A DNA stretch of 35,114 nucleotides from an uncultured Eubacteriales bacterium (lineage in GTDB: Bacteria > Bacillota > Clostridia > Oscillospirales > Oscillospiraceae), in the NCBI GenBank assembly GCA_900317375.1, contig ONGJ01000073.1, forward strand, positions 1-35,114, read 5' to 3'. Below the pieces are notes generated by a model. It saw nothing but the letters and a program-made list of their open reading frames with translations, did no database searches and was not told the origin of the DNA. Positions 7,608 through 15,556 of this stretch are shown piece after piece (position 1 is the first letter of the stretch; every line of letters starts with the position of its first letter). The translations under genes and the position numbers were made by a program.

Positions 7608-7694
7608 GCCGGTGTGATGGAATGGTAGACGTGACGGACTCAAAATCCGTTGGGCTAATCCCCCGTGTGGGTTCGAGTCCCACCACCGGCACCA
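7608..7694 (+). tRNA. tRNA-Leu (anticodon CAA)
   Basis: 87 nt with encoded CCA. The acceptor stem GCCGGTG pairs with CACCGGC, discriminator A. The anticodon stem ACGGA / TCCGT encloses CTCAAAA, giving anticodon CAA, which reads UUG. A long variable arm typical of class II tRNA-Leu and the T loop TTCGAGT are present. Confidence 0.97.
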
Positions 7695-7728
7695 AAGGAA
7701 AAAGCCCCCACGAGGGGCTTTTTCCTTT
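7694..7728 (+). terminator. Intrinsic terminator after tRNA-Leu
   Basis: Fifteen-base-pair inverted repeat AAAGGAAAAAGCCCC / GGGGCTTTTTCCTTT with loop CACGA, starting at the last base of the tRNA CCA. The T-rich 3' arm provides the U tract. Confidence 0.92.
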
Positions 7729-7739
7729 GGCAGGACAAA

Positions 7740-7773
7740 TCAGACAGCGCCGCCCGGCCAGGGCGCTGTCTGA
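7740..7773 (+). repeat. Inverted repeat without U tract
   Basis: Perfect 12-bp stem TCAGACAGCGCC / GGCGCTGTCTGA with a GC-rich 10-nt loop, just after the tRNA-Leu terminator. No T run follows, so its role is unclear: a backup stop, a protein site or a mobile-element trace. Confidence 0.8.
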
Positions 7774-7800
7774 CCAAGAAAGCGAAAACAAAAAAACAGG

Positions 7801-7829
7801 TTGACAAACCGCGGCTTTTTTGCTAATAT
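7801..7829 (+). promoter_or_regulatory. Promoter of the tRNA-Thr/tRNA-Tyr pair
   Basis: Perfect TTGACA at 7801-7806, 17-bp spacer, TAATAT at 7824-7829, about 38 bases before tRNA-Thr. Confidence 0.9.
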
Positions 7830-7866
7830 AACCGGGCGGCTGGATGGTAGCGAGTATCCCGGTTAT

Positions 7867-7942
7867 GCTGGTGTAGCTCAGTCGGTAGAGCAGCTGATTT
7901 GTAATCAGCAGGTCGGGGGTTCGAGTCCGTCCACCAGCTCCA
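7867..7942 (+). tRNA. tRNA-Thr (anticodon TGT)
   Basis: 76 nt with encoded CCA. Acceptor GCTGGTG / CACCAGC, discriminator T. Anticodon stem GCTGA / TCAGC with loop TTTGTAA gives TGT, reading ACA. D-arm GCTCAGTCGGTAGAGC and T loop TTCGAGT are standard. Confidence 0.98.
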
Positions 7943-7972
7943 ACGTCGGTGCAAGCGACTAAAACAGAATAT

Positions 7973-8057
7973 GGGGGAATTCCCGAGTGGCCAAAGGGGA
8001 CAGACTGTAAATCTGCTGGCGATGCCTTCGGTGGTTCGAATCCACCTTCCCCCACCA
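7973..8057 (+). tRNA. tRNA-Tyr (anticodon GTA)
   Basis: 85 nt with encoded CCA. Acceptor GGGGGAA / TTCCCCC, discriminator A. The anticodon loop contains CTGTAAA, anticodon GTA. The long variable arm and T loop TTCGAAT fit bacterial tRNA-Tyr. It follows tRNA-Thr by 30 bases. Confidence 0.98.
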
Positions 8058-8089
8058 GAAAAAGAACTTGCACAGGCAAGTTCTTTTTC
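8058..8089 (+). terminator. Intrinsic terminator after tRNA-Tyr
   Basis: Fourteen-base-pair stem GAAAAAGAACTTGC / GCAAGTTCTTTTTC with loop ACAG, then TTTT. It sits about 35 bases ahead of the acyltransferase start. Confidence 0.93.
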
Positions 8090-8123
8090 TTTTCCATGAA
8101 AGGGCCAGGGGGAGGTGAGAGGT

Positions 8124-9146
8124 ATGACAATCAAAGGCGGGTATCGAAAGTACGGCGAAGTGTCCTTCCTGCGCGGCTTTGCGATTACGACCGTGATTTT
8201 CATGCATCTCATCCAGGTATTCGTTGCACAGGGGGATATTCCTCAGTGGCTGCGCTTTGCCGCATCCCTCGGCGGAACGGGCGGGCATGTGTTCGTGTTC
8301 TGCTCTGGCTTCGGTCTTTATCTCAGCTATCTGCACCGGCCGGTTCGGGCCGGTGAATTTCTGAGGAAACGTTTCCTCAAGATTTACATACCATATATAA
8401 TAGTAGTCGTCATCACCTATCTGCTGCCGCACGGGGGCGATGAGGCCGAACGGATCCGAAAGCTGCTCAGCCACATCTTTCTGTACAAGATGTTCTATGA
8501 GCGGTACGAGATCAGCTTCGGGCTGCAGTTCTGGTTCATCTCGACGATTCTGCAGCTGTACCTGCTTTTCCCGCTGCTCTGCCGCTTCCGGGAGAAAACC
8601 TCGCGGCGGGCGCTGATCCTGCTGGGCCTGCTTGTCAGCATGGTCTGGTGGATCCTGATGGAGGCGACCGGGCTCGGGGCGTATCGGATCTGGGGAAGCT
8701 TCTGCTTCCAGTACCTCTGGGAATTCACGCTCGGCATGGCGGCAGCGGAATATATGATGAATACGGAGAGCGTGCGCTTCCCCGTCGGGGGACTGCTGCT
8801 TACGGCGGCAGGCGGTCTCGGCCTGCAGGCGGTGACGGCGATGGCGGGCGGATGGGCTGCGGCATTCAACGATGTGCCGGCCCTGTTCGGCTACGGTTCG
8901 GCAGCGCTGCTGCTGTATCATTTCGGAAGACGGATTGTCCGGCCGCTGTTTTTGTGGATCGACACGATCTCGTATGAATGGTTCCTCGTCCATACGGAGG
9001 TGATGGCGCGCTTCTACGGGTACTTCGGGGAGCGGATCCCGAGCGAAGTGCTGAAAGCCGTCCTGGCGACAGCCTGCAGCCTGGCGGTGGCCTGGGTCTA
9101 CGCGAAGCTGATCCGATGGCTGATGAGGCGCACGGAGACGGGCTGA
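8124..9146 (+). CDS. Acyltransferase-3 family membrane protein
   Basis: Integral membrane O-acyltransferase (OafA/YrhL-like fold), 340 aa, with about ten hydrophobic segments. These proteins usually acetylate cell-surface sugars or peptidoglycan-linked polymers. The N-terminal VSFLRGFAITTVIFMHL carries the family's R..A...V...H pattern, with the conserved histidine in helix 1. GLQFWFISTILQLYLLFPL is the typical second signature. ATG 8124 is preferred over an in-frame GTG at 8115, because GGAGGTGA (8111-8118) would overlap the latter. No glycan-synthesis neighbour is present, so the acceptor is unknown. It lies just after a tRNA terminator, with no clear promoter of its own. Confidence 0.88.
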   Translation: MTIKGGYRKYGEVSFLRGFAITTVIFMHLIQVFVAQGDIPQWLRFAASLGGTGGHVFVFCSGFGLYLSYLHRPVRAGEFLRKRFLKIYIPYIIVVVITYLLPHGGDEAERIRKLLSHIFLYKMFYERYEISFGLQFWFISTILQLYLLFPLLCRFREKTSRRALILLGLLVSMVWWILMEATGLGAYRIWGSFCFQYLWEFTLGMAAAEYMMNTESVRFPVGGLLLTAAGGLGLQAVTAMAGGWAAAFNDVPALFGYGSAALLLYHFGRRIVRPLFLWIDTISYEWFLVHTEVMARFYGYFGERIPSEVLKAVLATACSLAVAWVYAKLIRWLMRRTETG

Positions 9147-9266
9147 GGGGTACAACGGCGAAACGACGGCGAAACATCGGCGGCAGCGTCATAAGGCGTT
9201 TTTCAAAAGTATACAGATTGCACAAAAAGCCAAGGAAAATTTCTACGTTTTGCACGAAAATTTTTC

Positions 9267-9295
9267 TTGACTTTTGCTTTCCCCACTGGTATATT
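9267..9295 (+). promoter_or_regulatory. Promoter of the S10 ribosomal superoperon
   Basis: TTGACT at 9267-9272, 17-bp spacer, TATATT at 9290-9295. AT-rich sequence immediately upstream (AAAATTTTTC and similar) could act as an UP element. The predicted start is near 9302. Confidence 0.88.
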
Positions 9296-9301
9296 AATTG
9301 A

Positions 9302-9598
9302 GCGTGTGTGCGCAGGCGCATACGTATGCGTTGAAGCGGGAGATTGCTCGCAAGGCGAGGTAACTTCCGTGGAGTATGTCCGGTACCGGGAAACCGGTAC
9401 ACAATCGGGCGGCTGAAGCCTATCATTCCACGCGTATATCGCGCGGACAGGTGGCAGACCGGCTGGAACGCCGGTTTGTTTTTCGGACGCGGTCTGATAC
9501 GCACGGCTGTGTGTATGAAATCGGCTTCATGCGTACGCATCCTTAAAAAGGCGGTGCCCAATGCCGCCGCAAAGAACGTACGAAAAGGAGAAAACCAA
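9302..9598 (+). promoter_or_regulatory. Long structured 5' leader of the S10 operon with attenuator-like hairpin
   Basis: About 297 nt between the promoter and rpsJ. Visible elements: a 14-bp palindrome at 9317-9330; a 7-bp stem GTACCGG / CCGGTAC capped by a GAAA tetraloop (9383-9400); a hairpin ACCGGC / GCCGGT (9458-9475) followed by TTTGTTTTT, which has intrinsic-terminator form; a 12-bp palindrome at 9529-9540; and a stem GGCGG/CCGCC near 9550. CCGGT at 9394-9398 can pair with ACCGG at 9458-9462, so the tetraloop stem and the terminator have an alternative partner. L4-type feedback is a guess from other S10 operons. Confidence 0.65.
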
Positions 9599-9916
9599 AT
9601 GGCAAGCACCAGCAAGAACATGATCCGCATTCGTCTCAAGGCCTATGACCATCAGCTGATCGACAAGGCCGCCGAAACCATCGTCGAGGCTGCCAAGCGC
9701 ACCGACGCGAAGGTATCGGGCCCCATCCCCCTGCCCACCAAGACCGAGATCGTCACGATCCTTCGTGCTGTTCATAAGTATAAGGACAGCCGCGAGCAGT
9801 TTGAGCGCCGTACCCACAAGCGCCTGATCGACATCATGAGCCCCACCCAGAAGACGGTGGAAGCCCTGATGAGTGTGGAAGTCCCCGCCGGCGTCGAAAT
9901 CGAGATCAAGCTCTGA
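9599..9916 (+). CDS. rpsJ: 30S ribosomal protein S10
   Basis: 105 aa, head of the 30S subunit and partner of NusB in antitermination. [20 protein letters not shown] and [11 protein letters not shown] are the family signatures, ending VEIEIKL. The open frame extends upstream to 9344, but ATG 9599 with AAGGAG at about 9584 gives the standard start. First gene of the superoperon. Confidence 0.98.
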   Translation: MASTSKNMIRIRLKAYDHQLIDKAAETIVEAAKRTDAKVSGPIPLPTKTEIVTILRAVHKYKDSREQFERRTHKRLIDIMSPTQKTVEALMSVEVPAGVEIEIKL

Positions 9917-9942
9917 TTCGCCGCCAGACCCCGGCAAAGCAA

Positions 9943-10025
9943 AACCCACTGCCTGCAGAGACGGTCTGCGGGCGGGTTAAGTTGCCAGCCTCCGGATGGG
10001 CAGAGCCCAGACCATGCGAGGCAAC
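9943..10025 (+). promoter_or_regulatory. Structured rpsJ-rplC intergenic region
   Basis: Two foldable units lie in a 133-base gap. One is an imperfect hairpin, AACCC..GCC.GCAGA / TCTGC.GGC.GGGTT (9943-9978). The other is an outer helix GTTGCC / GGCAAC (9981-9986 and 10020-10025) that encloses TGGGC-AGA-GCCCA. No terminator follows. Role unknown: processing or regulation. Confidence 0.55.
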
Positions 10026-10049
10026 CAATAACCGATAGGAGGAAAAACC

Positions 10050-10710
10050 ATGAAGAAAGCCATTATTGGCAAGAAGGTCGGCATGACGCAGATCTTCGAC
10101 GAGATGGGGAAGGTCATCCCCGTCACCGTCATCGAAGCAGGCCCCTGCGTGGTCGTGCAGAAGTTCCAAGCCGGAGCAGGGCCACCTGAAAAAGGCCGGC
10201 GTCGGCATGATGAAGCACCTGAAGGAATTCCGCCTGGAAGATGACAGCAACCTGGAAGTCGGCGACGTGATCAAGGCAGACTTCTTCACCGAAGGGGAGA
10301 AGGTTGACGTCACCGGAACCAGCAAGGGCAAAGGCTACGCCGGCGTTGTCAAGCGCTTCGGCCAGGGCCGCACCCCGACCAGCCACGGCGGCGGCCCGGT
10401 TCACCGGCACGCCGGCTCCATGGGTTCGAGCACCGATCCTTCCCGCATTTTCCCGGGTAAGAAGCAGGCCGGACACATGGGTGTGGAACAGGTCACCGTT
10501 CAGAATCTGGACATCGTCAAGGTCGATGCCGAGCTGAACCTCATCGCGATCCGCGGTGCGGTTCCCGGACCGAAGGGAAGCATCGTGTATCTGAAGAATA
10601 CCGTGAAGACCCAGCCCGTCAAGAAGGGCGAAGGCGCCGGTATCAGCGTCAACCCGCAGAAGGCCTCCGCGCGTGTCAACCCGCAGAAGGCTTCCGCACG
10701 TACCAAGTAA
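10050..10710 (+). pseudogene. rplC: 50S ribosomal protein L3, frameshifted by an internal deletion
   Basis: L3 nucleates 50S assembly. The start at 10050 (AGGAGG upstream) reads [16 protein letters not shown] through VVVQK normally, then runs out of frame to a stop at 10242-10244. The next frame resumes at about 10170 with [12 protein letters not shown] and continues intact to 10710 (HRHAGSMGSS, KKQAGHMG, VTVQNL, VPGPKGS). About 24 residues of the usual sequence between QK and NKPE are absent, roughly 68 bases. An essential protein should not be lost, so a sequence or assembly error is likely. The C-terminus has a 27-bp tandem duplication (10648-10701) encoding VNPQKASAR twice. Confidence 0.93.
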
Positions 10711-10729
10711 GGAAAGGAGAGCAGCATAA

Positions 10730-11353
10730 ATGCCTAAAGCAAATGTTTTCAACATGGCAGGCGAGAAGATCGGCGAGATCGAGCTCTCCGAAGCCATCTT
10801 CGGCATTCAGCCGAATGAGAGTGTGCTGCATGATTCTGTGAAGAATCACCTGGCCAACTGCCGTCAGGGCACACAGAGCACGCTGACCAAGGGCGAGGTT
10901 TCCTACACCACCAAGAAGCCCTGGCGTCAGAAGGGCACCGGCCGTGCCCGCGCCGGCTATGCCGGATCCCCCGTGTGGTATCACGGCGGCGTCGCTTTTG
11001 CGCCGAAGCCGCGCGACTACAGCTACTCGCTCAACAAGAAGGTCAGACGCCTCGCCCTCAAGAGCGCGCTGAGCGCCAAGGCGGCGGAGAGCGAAATCGT
11101 CGTCATCGACGGTCTGGCTGTTGACGAGATCAAGACCAAGGCCTTCAAGAGCTTCCTCGAGAAGGTCGGCGTGACCGGCAAGGCGCTGGTCGTTACCGAG
11201 AATGTCGATGAGAAGGTTGTCAAGTCGGCACGGAACCTGCCCGGTGTGACCACCACCACCGCCACGATTATCAGCCCCTACATGATTCTCACGAGCGGCA
11301 AGATGGTTCTCGACAAGGCTGCCCTCGCCAAGATTGAGGAGGTGTTCGCCTGA
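10730..11353 (+). CDS. rplD: 50S ribosomal protein L4
   Basis: 207 aa, full length. It lines the exit tunnel with its extended loop (KPWRQKGTGRARAG, residues about 62-75) and in some bacteria represses its own operon. It has an RBS, GGAAAGGAG, upstream. Its stop (TGA 11351-11353) overlaps the rplW start by one base, indicating coupling. Confidence 0.98.
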   Translation: MPKANVFNMAGEKIGEIELSEAIFGIQPNESVLHDSVKNHLANCRQGTQSTLTKGEVSYTTKKPWRQKGTGRARAGYAGSPVWYHGGVAFAPKPRDYSYSLNKKVRRLALKSALSAKAAESEIVVIDGLAVDEIKTKAFKSFLEKVGVTGKALVVTENVDEKVVKSARNLPGVTTTTATIISPYMILTSGKMVLDKAALAKIEEVFA

Positions 11354-11649
11354 TGAAAACCGCATATGATGTGATCATCCGCCCGCTCATTACCGAACAG
11401 TCGATGGAAGACCTCGACATCAAGAAGTACGCTTTCGTTGTTGCGAAGGATGCCAACAAGATCGAGATCAAGAAAGCCGTCGAAGAAATCTTTGACGTCA
11501 CGGTCATCAAGGTGACCACGGAGAACGTCTCGGGCAAAATGAAGCGCAACGGCGCCTATCCCATGGGCCGCTCCGCCGCCTGGAAAAAGGCCGTTGTGAA
11601 ACTCAGCGCAGATTCGAAGAACATCGAGATCTTCGAAGGCATGGCTTAA
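11353..11649 (+). CDS. rplW: 50S ribosomal protein L23
   Basis: 98 aa, full length. It sits at the tunnel exit and docks trigger factor and SRP. It opens with YDVIIRPLITEQSM, followed by KYAFVVAKDANKIEIKKAVE. The start shares a base with the rplD stop. Confidence 0.97.
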   Translation: MKTAYDVIIRPLITEQSMEDLDIKKYAFVVAKDANKIEIKKAVEEIFDVTVIKVTTENVSGKMKRNGAYPMGRSAAWKKAVVKLSADSKNIEIFEGMA

Positions 11650-11664
11650 GGGAGGGGAAAGAGA

Positions 11665-12501
11665 ATGTCTATTAAAGTCTATAAACCGACCACCCCGGCC
11701 AGAAGACAGATGACCGTTTCCGGTTTTGACGGTGTCGACAAGCACGCCAAACCCGAGAAATCACTGCTCGAGGTTCTGAAGAAGAACTCCGGCCGCAACA
11801 GCTACGGCCGCATCACCGTCCGCCATCAGGGCGGCGGCAACCGCCAGAAGTACCGCGTGATCGACTTCAAGCGCAACAAGATCGATGTCCCCGCGAAGGT
11901 TGTCCGTCTCGAGTACGACCCGAACCGCAGCGCCTTCATCGCACTGTGCGAGTATGAAGACGGCGAGCGCCGCTACATCCTCGCTCCGGTCGGCCTGAGC
12001 ACCGGCGACACGGTTCTTTCGTCCGCAGCTGCCGACATCAAGCCCGGCAACGCGCTTCCGCTGGCCAACATCCCCGTCGGCACCGTCATCCACAACATCG
12101 AGCTCTATCCGGGCAAGGGCGCCCAGCTCGTACGCAGCGCCGGCGTGTCGGCACAGCTGATGGCGAAGGAAGGCGGCATGGCCCAGATCCGTCTCCCCTC
12201 GGGCGAGTACCGCAAGGTCCGCCTCGAGTGCATGGCGACCATCGGCCAGGTCGGCAACATCGACCACGCCAACATCCACATCGGCAAGGCCGGACGCAAA
12301 CGCCACATGGGCATCCGCCCGACGGTCCGCGGCTCTGTCATGAACCCGGTTGACCACCCGCACGGCGGCGGCGAAGGCAAGTCCCCGGTCGGCCGTCCCG
12401 GCCCTGTAACTCCGTGGGGCAAGCCCGCACTGGGTTACAAGACCCGCAAGACGAAGAACCGCACCGATAAGTTCATCGTCAAGCGCCGCAACGCGAAGTA
12501 A
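11665..12501 (+). CDS. rplB: 50S ribosomal protein L2
   Basis: 278 aa, full length. Core protein of the peptidyl-transferase region. Conserved features: [16 protein letters not shown], the RNA-binding SH3/OB body, and the C-terminal [14 protein letters not shown] with the essential histidine. RBS GGGAGGGGAAAG precedes ATG 11665. Confidence 0.99.
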   Translation: MSIKVYKPTTPARRQMTVSGFDGVDKHAKPEKSLLEVLKKNSGRNSYGRITVRHQGGGNRQKYRVIDFKRNKIDVPAKVVRLEYDPNRSAFIALCEYEDGERRYILAPVGLSTGDTVLSSAAADIKPGNALPLANIPVGTVIHNIELYPGKGAQLVRSAGVSAQLMAKEGGMAQIRLPSGEYRKVRLECMATIGQVGNIDHANIHIGKAGRKRHMGIRPTVRGSVMNPVDHPHGGGEGKSPVGRPGPVTPWGKPALGYKTRKTKNRTDKFIVKRRNAK

Positions 12502-12515
12502 GGAGGGAAAACGAA

Positions 12516-12788
12516 ATGAGCAGAAGTATCAAGAAAGGCCCCTACGCCGCTCCCGAGCTGCTGAAGAAGGTCGACAAGATGAACCAGAGCGGAAACAAGC
12601 AGGTCATCAAGACCTGGTCCCGCGCCTCTACGATTTTCCCGTCCTTTGTCGGACATACGATTGCCGTCCATGACGGACGCCGCCATGTTCCCGTGTATGT
12701 CACCGAGGATATGGTCGGACACAAGCTCGGCGAATTTGCGCCGACCCGTACGTTCCGCGGCCACGCCGGAAGCAAGACCGGCAAGTAA
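12516..12788 (+). CDS. rpsS: 30S ribosomal protein S19
   Basis: 90 aa. SRSIKKGPY at the N-terminus and [23 protein letters not shown] identify it. Binds 16S rRNA in the head with S13. RBS AGGAGG. Confidence 0.98.
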   Translation: MSRSIKKGPYAAPELLKKVDKMNQSGNKQVIKTWSRASTIFPSFVGHTIAVHDGRRHVPVYVTEDMVGHKLGEFAPTRTFRGHAGSKTGK

Positions 12789-12800
12789 GGAGGAGAAGCA

Positions 12801-13148
12801 ATGGATGAGAAAAAGATTGCCCGTGCGGAGCACAAATACGCACGCATTTCTCCCCGCAAGGTCGAGATCATCTGCAACATGATCCGCGGCAAGGACGCAA
12901 AAGTCGCCATGGCCATGATGCAGAACACACCGAAGGCCGGCTGCGAGCTGATGGTCAAGGTCCTCAAGAGTGCGATGGCGAATGCCGAGAACAACTTTGA
13001 GATGGATCCTGAAAAGCTCTATGTTGCCGAGACCTATGTCGGCGCCGGCCCGATCCTGAAGCGCGGCATGCCGCGTGCCCAGGGCCGTATGTACCGCATC
13101 AACAAACGCACCAGCCACATCATGATCGCCGTGGCTGAGAGAGACTGA
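12801..13148 (+). CDS. rplV: 50S ribosomal protein L22
   Basis: 115 aa, full length. It lines the exit tunnel. [22 protein letters not shown] and the C-terminal loop segment [18 protein letters not shown] are typical. RBS AAGGAGGAG. Confidence 0.98.
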   Translation: MDEKKIARAEHKYARISPRKVEIICNMIRGKDAKVAMAMMQNTPKAGCELMVKVLKSAMANAENNFEMDPEKLYVAETYVGAGPILKRGMPRAQGRMYRINKRTSHIMIAVAERD

Positions 13149-13165
13149 GGGAAGGAGGCAGAATT

Positions 13166-13933
13166 ATGGGACAGAAAGTAAATCCGCACGGCCTCCGCGG
13201 GTATCTGAAAAAGACCCTTTATTCCGCCGGTGTCCCCACCATCGAGATTGAGCGCGACTCCTCCAAGGTCCGCATCTACATTCACTGCGCCAGACCCGGC
13301 GTCGTGATCGGCAAGGGCGGCCAGGAGATCGAGCGTCTCCGCCAGGAAGTGGAAAAGCTGATCGGCAAGCCCGTCGCTCTCTCGATCGTCGAGATCCGCA
13401 CCCCCGACACCAACGCGCAGCTGGTTGCCGAGAACATCGCGCAGCAGCTTGAAAAGCGCATCGGCTTCCGCCGTGCGATGAAGAACGCCATGGGCCGCGC
13501 CATGAGAATGGGCGCCCGCGGCATCAAGGTCAAGTGCGGCGGCCGTCTCGGCGGTGCTGAGATTGCCAGAAGCGAGACCTATCACGAGGGAACCATCCCC
13601 CTGCAGACCATCCGTGCCGACATCGACTACGGCTTTGCCGAGGCCAACACGACCTACGGCCGCATCGGCGTCAAGGTCTGGATCTACAAAGGCGAGGTCC
13701 TCTCCCAGACCCTGCGCACAACCCCGCGCACGATGGATCTTTCGAAGCCGGCAGGCGAGCGCCGCCGCAGAGACGACCGCCGTCAGGGCGATCGCCGTCC
13801 GGGCGGATTCAACCGTGACCGCGGCCAGGGCGGCGAGCGCCGTCAGGGCTACGGCAGCAGACCTGCGGGTCAGGGCGGCTACAACCGCGGACCCCGCCCG
13901 GCTGCTCCCGTGAAGGAAGGAGGCAACAACTGA
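13166..13933 (+). CDS. rpsC: 30S ribosomal protein S3 with an in-frame N-terminal gap and RG-rich tail
   Basis: S3 shapes the mRNA entry tunnel and helps unwind mRNA. 255 aa. The KH-type domain ([11 protein letters not shown]) and the C-terminal domain ([31 protein letters not shown]) are intact. The N-terminus jumps from [11 protein letters not shown] straight to [11 protein letters not shown]. The family's GVIxDWxSxWYAxxxxFxxxLxEDxxIR segment, about 28 residues, is missing with the frame preserved. The C-terminal 45 residues are rich in Arg/Gly ([23 protein letters not shown]), an extension common in Ruminococcaceae-type S3. RBS GGAAGGAGG. Confidence 0.95.
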   Translation: MGQKVNPHGLRGYLKKTLYSAGVPTIEIERDSSKVRIYIHCARPGVVIGKGGQEIERLRQEVEKLIGKPVALSIVEIRTPDTNAQLVAENIAQQLEKRIGFRRAMKNAMGRAMRMGARGIKVKCGGRLGGAEIARSETYHEGTIPLQTIRADIDYGFAEANTTYGRIGVKVWIYKGEVLSQTLRTTPRTMDLSKPAGERRRRDDRRQGDRRPGGFNRDRGQGGERRQGYGSRPAGQGGYNRGPRPAAPVKEGGNN

Positions 13934-14373
13934 TGTTAATGCCCAAGAGAGTCAAATACCGCAGAGTTCAGCGCGGCCGCATGAAGGGCAAGGCTACCCG
14001 CGGCAACAGCGTGACCTACGGTGAGTTCGGCCTCGCCGCACAGGAGCCCGGCTGGATCACCTCGAATCAGATCGAGGCAGCCCGTATCGCCATGACGCGC
14101 TATACCAAGCGCGGCGGCCAGGTCTGGATCAAGATTTTCCCGGATAAGCCGGTTACCGCGAAGCCGGCCGAGACCCGTATGGGTTCCGGTAAAGGCGCCC
14201 CCGAATACTGGGTCAGCGTTGTCAAGCCCGGCAGAGTGATGTTTGAGATTGCCGGTGTTCCGGAAGATGTTGCCCGTGAGGCGCTGCGTCTGGCCAGCCA
14301 CAAGCTGCCGATCAAGACCAAGATCGTCGCGAAGGCAGAGACAGAGAATGGTGGTGAAGATGATGAAGGTTAA
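13933..14373 (+). CDS. rplP: 50S ribosomal protein L16
   Basis: 146 aa, full length. It contacts the A-site t[26 protein letters not shown] and [18 protein letters not shown] are the signatures. ATG 13933 shares a base with the rpsC stop and has GGAGG nine bases upstream; ATG 13939 is the less likely alternative. An acidic tail ends ENGGEDDEG. Confidence 0.98.
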   Translation: MLMPKRVKYRRVQRGRMKGKATRGNSVTYGEFGLAAQEPGWITSNQIEAARIAMTRYTKRGGQVWIKIFPDKPVTAKPAETRMGSGKGAPEYWVSVVKPGRVMFEIAGVPEDVAREALRLASHKLPIKTKIVAKAETENGGEDDEG

Positions 14374-14551
14374 TGAAATCCGTTCCAAGTCCGTCGAAGA
14401 GCTCGAGAAGACCCTCGTCGATCTGAAGAAGGACCTGTTCATGCTCCGCATGCAGCATGCCACCAATCATCTTGACAATCCCACACGGATCTCCGCGACC
14501 CGCCGTGATATCGCTCGCGTGAAGACCGTGCTGCGCGAGAAGCAGAACTGA
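14363..14551 (+). CDS. rpmC: 50S ribosomal protein L29
   Basis: 62 aa, all-helical protein near the tunnel exit. [21 protein letters not shown] and [19 protein letters not shown] are typical. The start overlaps the end of rplP; ATG 14360 one codon earlier is also possible. GGTGG (14350-14354) is the RBS. Confidence 0.96.
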   Translation: MKVNEIRSKSVEELEKTLVDLKKDLFMLRMQHATNHLDNPTRISATRRDIARVKTVLREKQN

Positions 14552-14565
14552 GGAGGTAAGCAGGA

Positions 14566-14829
14566 ATGAATAACGAAAGAACTACTTCCCGTAAGACCCG
14601 CGTAGGCAAGGTTGTCTCTGACAAGATGGACAAGACGGTCGTTGTGATCGTGGAAGACCGCGTTGCACACAAGACCTACAAGAAGATTATCGGACGGACC
14701 TACCGCCTGAAGGCGCATGACGAGAACAACGAATGCGGCGTCGGCGATATCGTCCGCGTGATGGAGACCCGCCCCCTGTCCAAGGACAAGAGATGGCGCG
14801 TGGTCGAGATCGTTGAGAAGGCCAAGTAA
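14566..14829 (+). CDS. rpsQ: 30S ribosomal protein S17
   Basis: 87 aa, OB-fold primary 16S binder. [18 protein letters not shown] and [19 protein letters not shown] are diagnostic. RBS GAGGAGG. Confidence 0.98.
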   Translation: MNNERTTSRKTRVGKVVSDKMDKTVVVIVEDRVAHKTYKKIIGRTYRLKAHDENNECGVGDIVRVMETRPLSKDKRWRVVEIVEKAK

Positions 14830-14843
14830 GGAGGCAACAGAGA

Positions 14844-15215
14844 ATGATTCAACAGGAAACATATCTGAAGGTTGCCGACAATACCGGCGCCAAAGAACTG
14901 AAATGCATCCGCGTTCTGGGCGGCTCCCGGCGCAAGTATGCGAGCATCGGCGATGTGATCGTCTGCTCGGTGCGCAAGGCTGCGCCCGGCGGCTCTGTGA
15001 AGAAGGGCGATGTCGTGAAAGCGGTTGTCGTCCGCACCGTCAAGCCGGTTCGCCGCGCAGACGGCACCTATGTCCGCTTTGATGAGAACGCTGCCGTGCT
15101 CATCAACACCGGCGACAAGAACCCCCGCGGGACCCGCATTTTCGGGCCCGTGGCCCGCGAGCTTCGTGACAAGGAATACATGAAGATCCTGTCTCTGGCT
15201 CCCGAAGTGATCTGA
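14844..15215 (+). CDS. rplN: 50S ribosomal protein L14
   Basis: 123 aa, full length. It forms an intersubunit bridge and is the binding site for the silencing factor Rsf[20 protein letters not shown] and [16 protein letters not shown] are diagnostic. RBS AAGGAGG. Confidence 0.99.
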   Translation: MIQQETYLKVADNTGAKELKCIRVLGGSRRKYASIGDVIVCSVRKAAPGGSVKKGDVVKAVVVRTVKPVRRADGTYVRFDENAAVLINTGDKNPRGTRIFGPVARELRDKEYMKILSLAPEVI

Positions 15216-15230
15216 TGGAGGATACGGACA

Positions 15231-15536
15231 ATGAAGATTAAAAAAGACGATAAGGTCGTTGTTCTCTCCGGCAAGGACAAGGGGAAACAGGGGAAGGTTC
15301 TGAGTGCCGATCCGAAGGGCGCAAAGGTCATAGTGGAAGGTGTCAATGTTGCCACCAAGCATCAGAAGCCCCGCAAGCAGGGCGAAGAGGGCGGCATCAT
15401 CAAGCTTGAAACCCCCATCTATGCGTCCAAGGTTCAGCTGGTCTGCCCGAAGTGCGGCAAGGCCACCCGTGTCGGCTTCAAGGTCGAGAACGGGAAGAAG
15501 ACCCGCATCTGCAAGAAGTGCGGCGCAGAAGTCTGA
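15231..15536 (+). CDS. rplX: 50S ribosomal protein L24
   Basis: 101 aa. The N-terminal KOW domain [20 protein letters not shown] is followed by a Cys4 pair (CPKCGK...CKKCGAE) in the tail. This zinc-ribbon-like ending occurs in many Firmicute L24 proteins. RBS GGAGG. Confidence 0.98.
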   Translation: MKIKKDDKVVVLSGKDKGKQGKVLSADPKGAKVIVEGVNVATKHQKPRKQGEEGGIIKLETPIYASKVQLVCPKCGKATRVGFKVENGKKTRICKKCGAEV

Positions 15537-15556
15537 GAGAAAGGAGAACTGAAATC

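Noticed and set aside
9155-9176. 11-bp tandem ACGGCGAAAC repeat after the acyltransferase gene
   Set aside because: Only two imperfect copies; too short to support a function.
9344-9598. In-frame N-terminal extension of rpsJ
   Set aside because: S10 starts at MASTSKN with an RBS; the upstream codons fall in the structured leader and show no conserved protein.
10050-10710. Programmed frameshift or ribosome bypass in rplC
   Set aside because: About 24 conserved residues are physically absent from both frames, so recoding could not yield normal L3.
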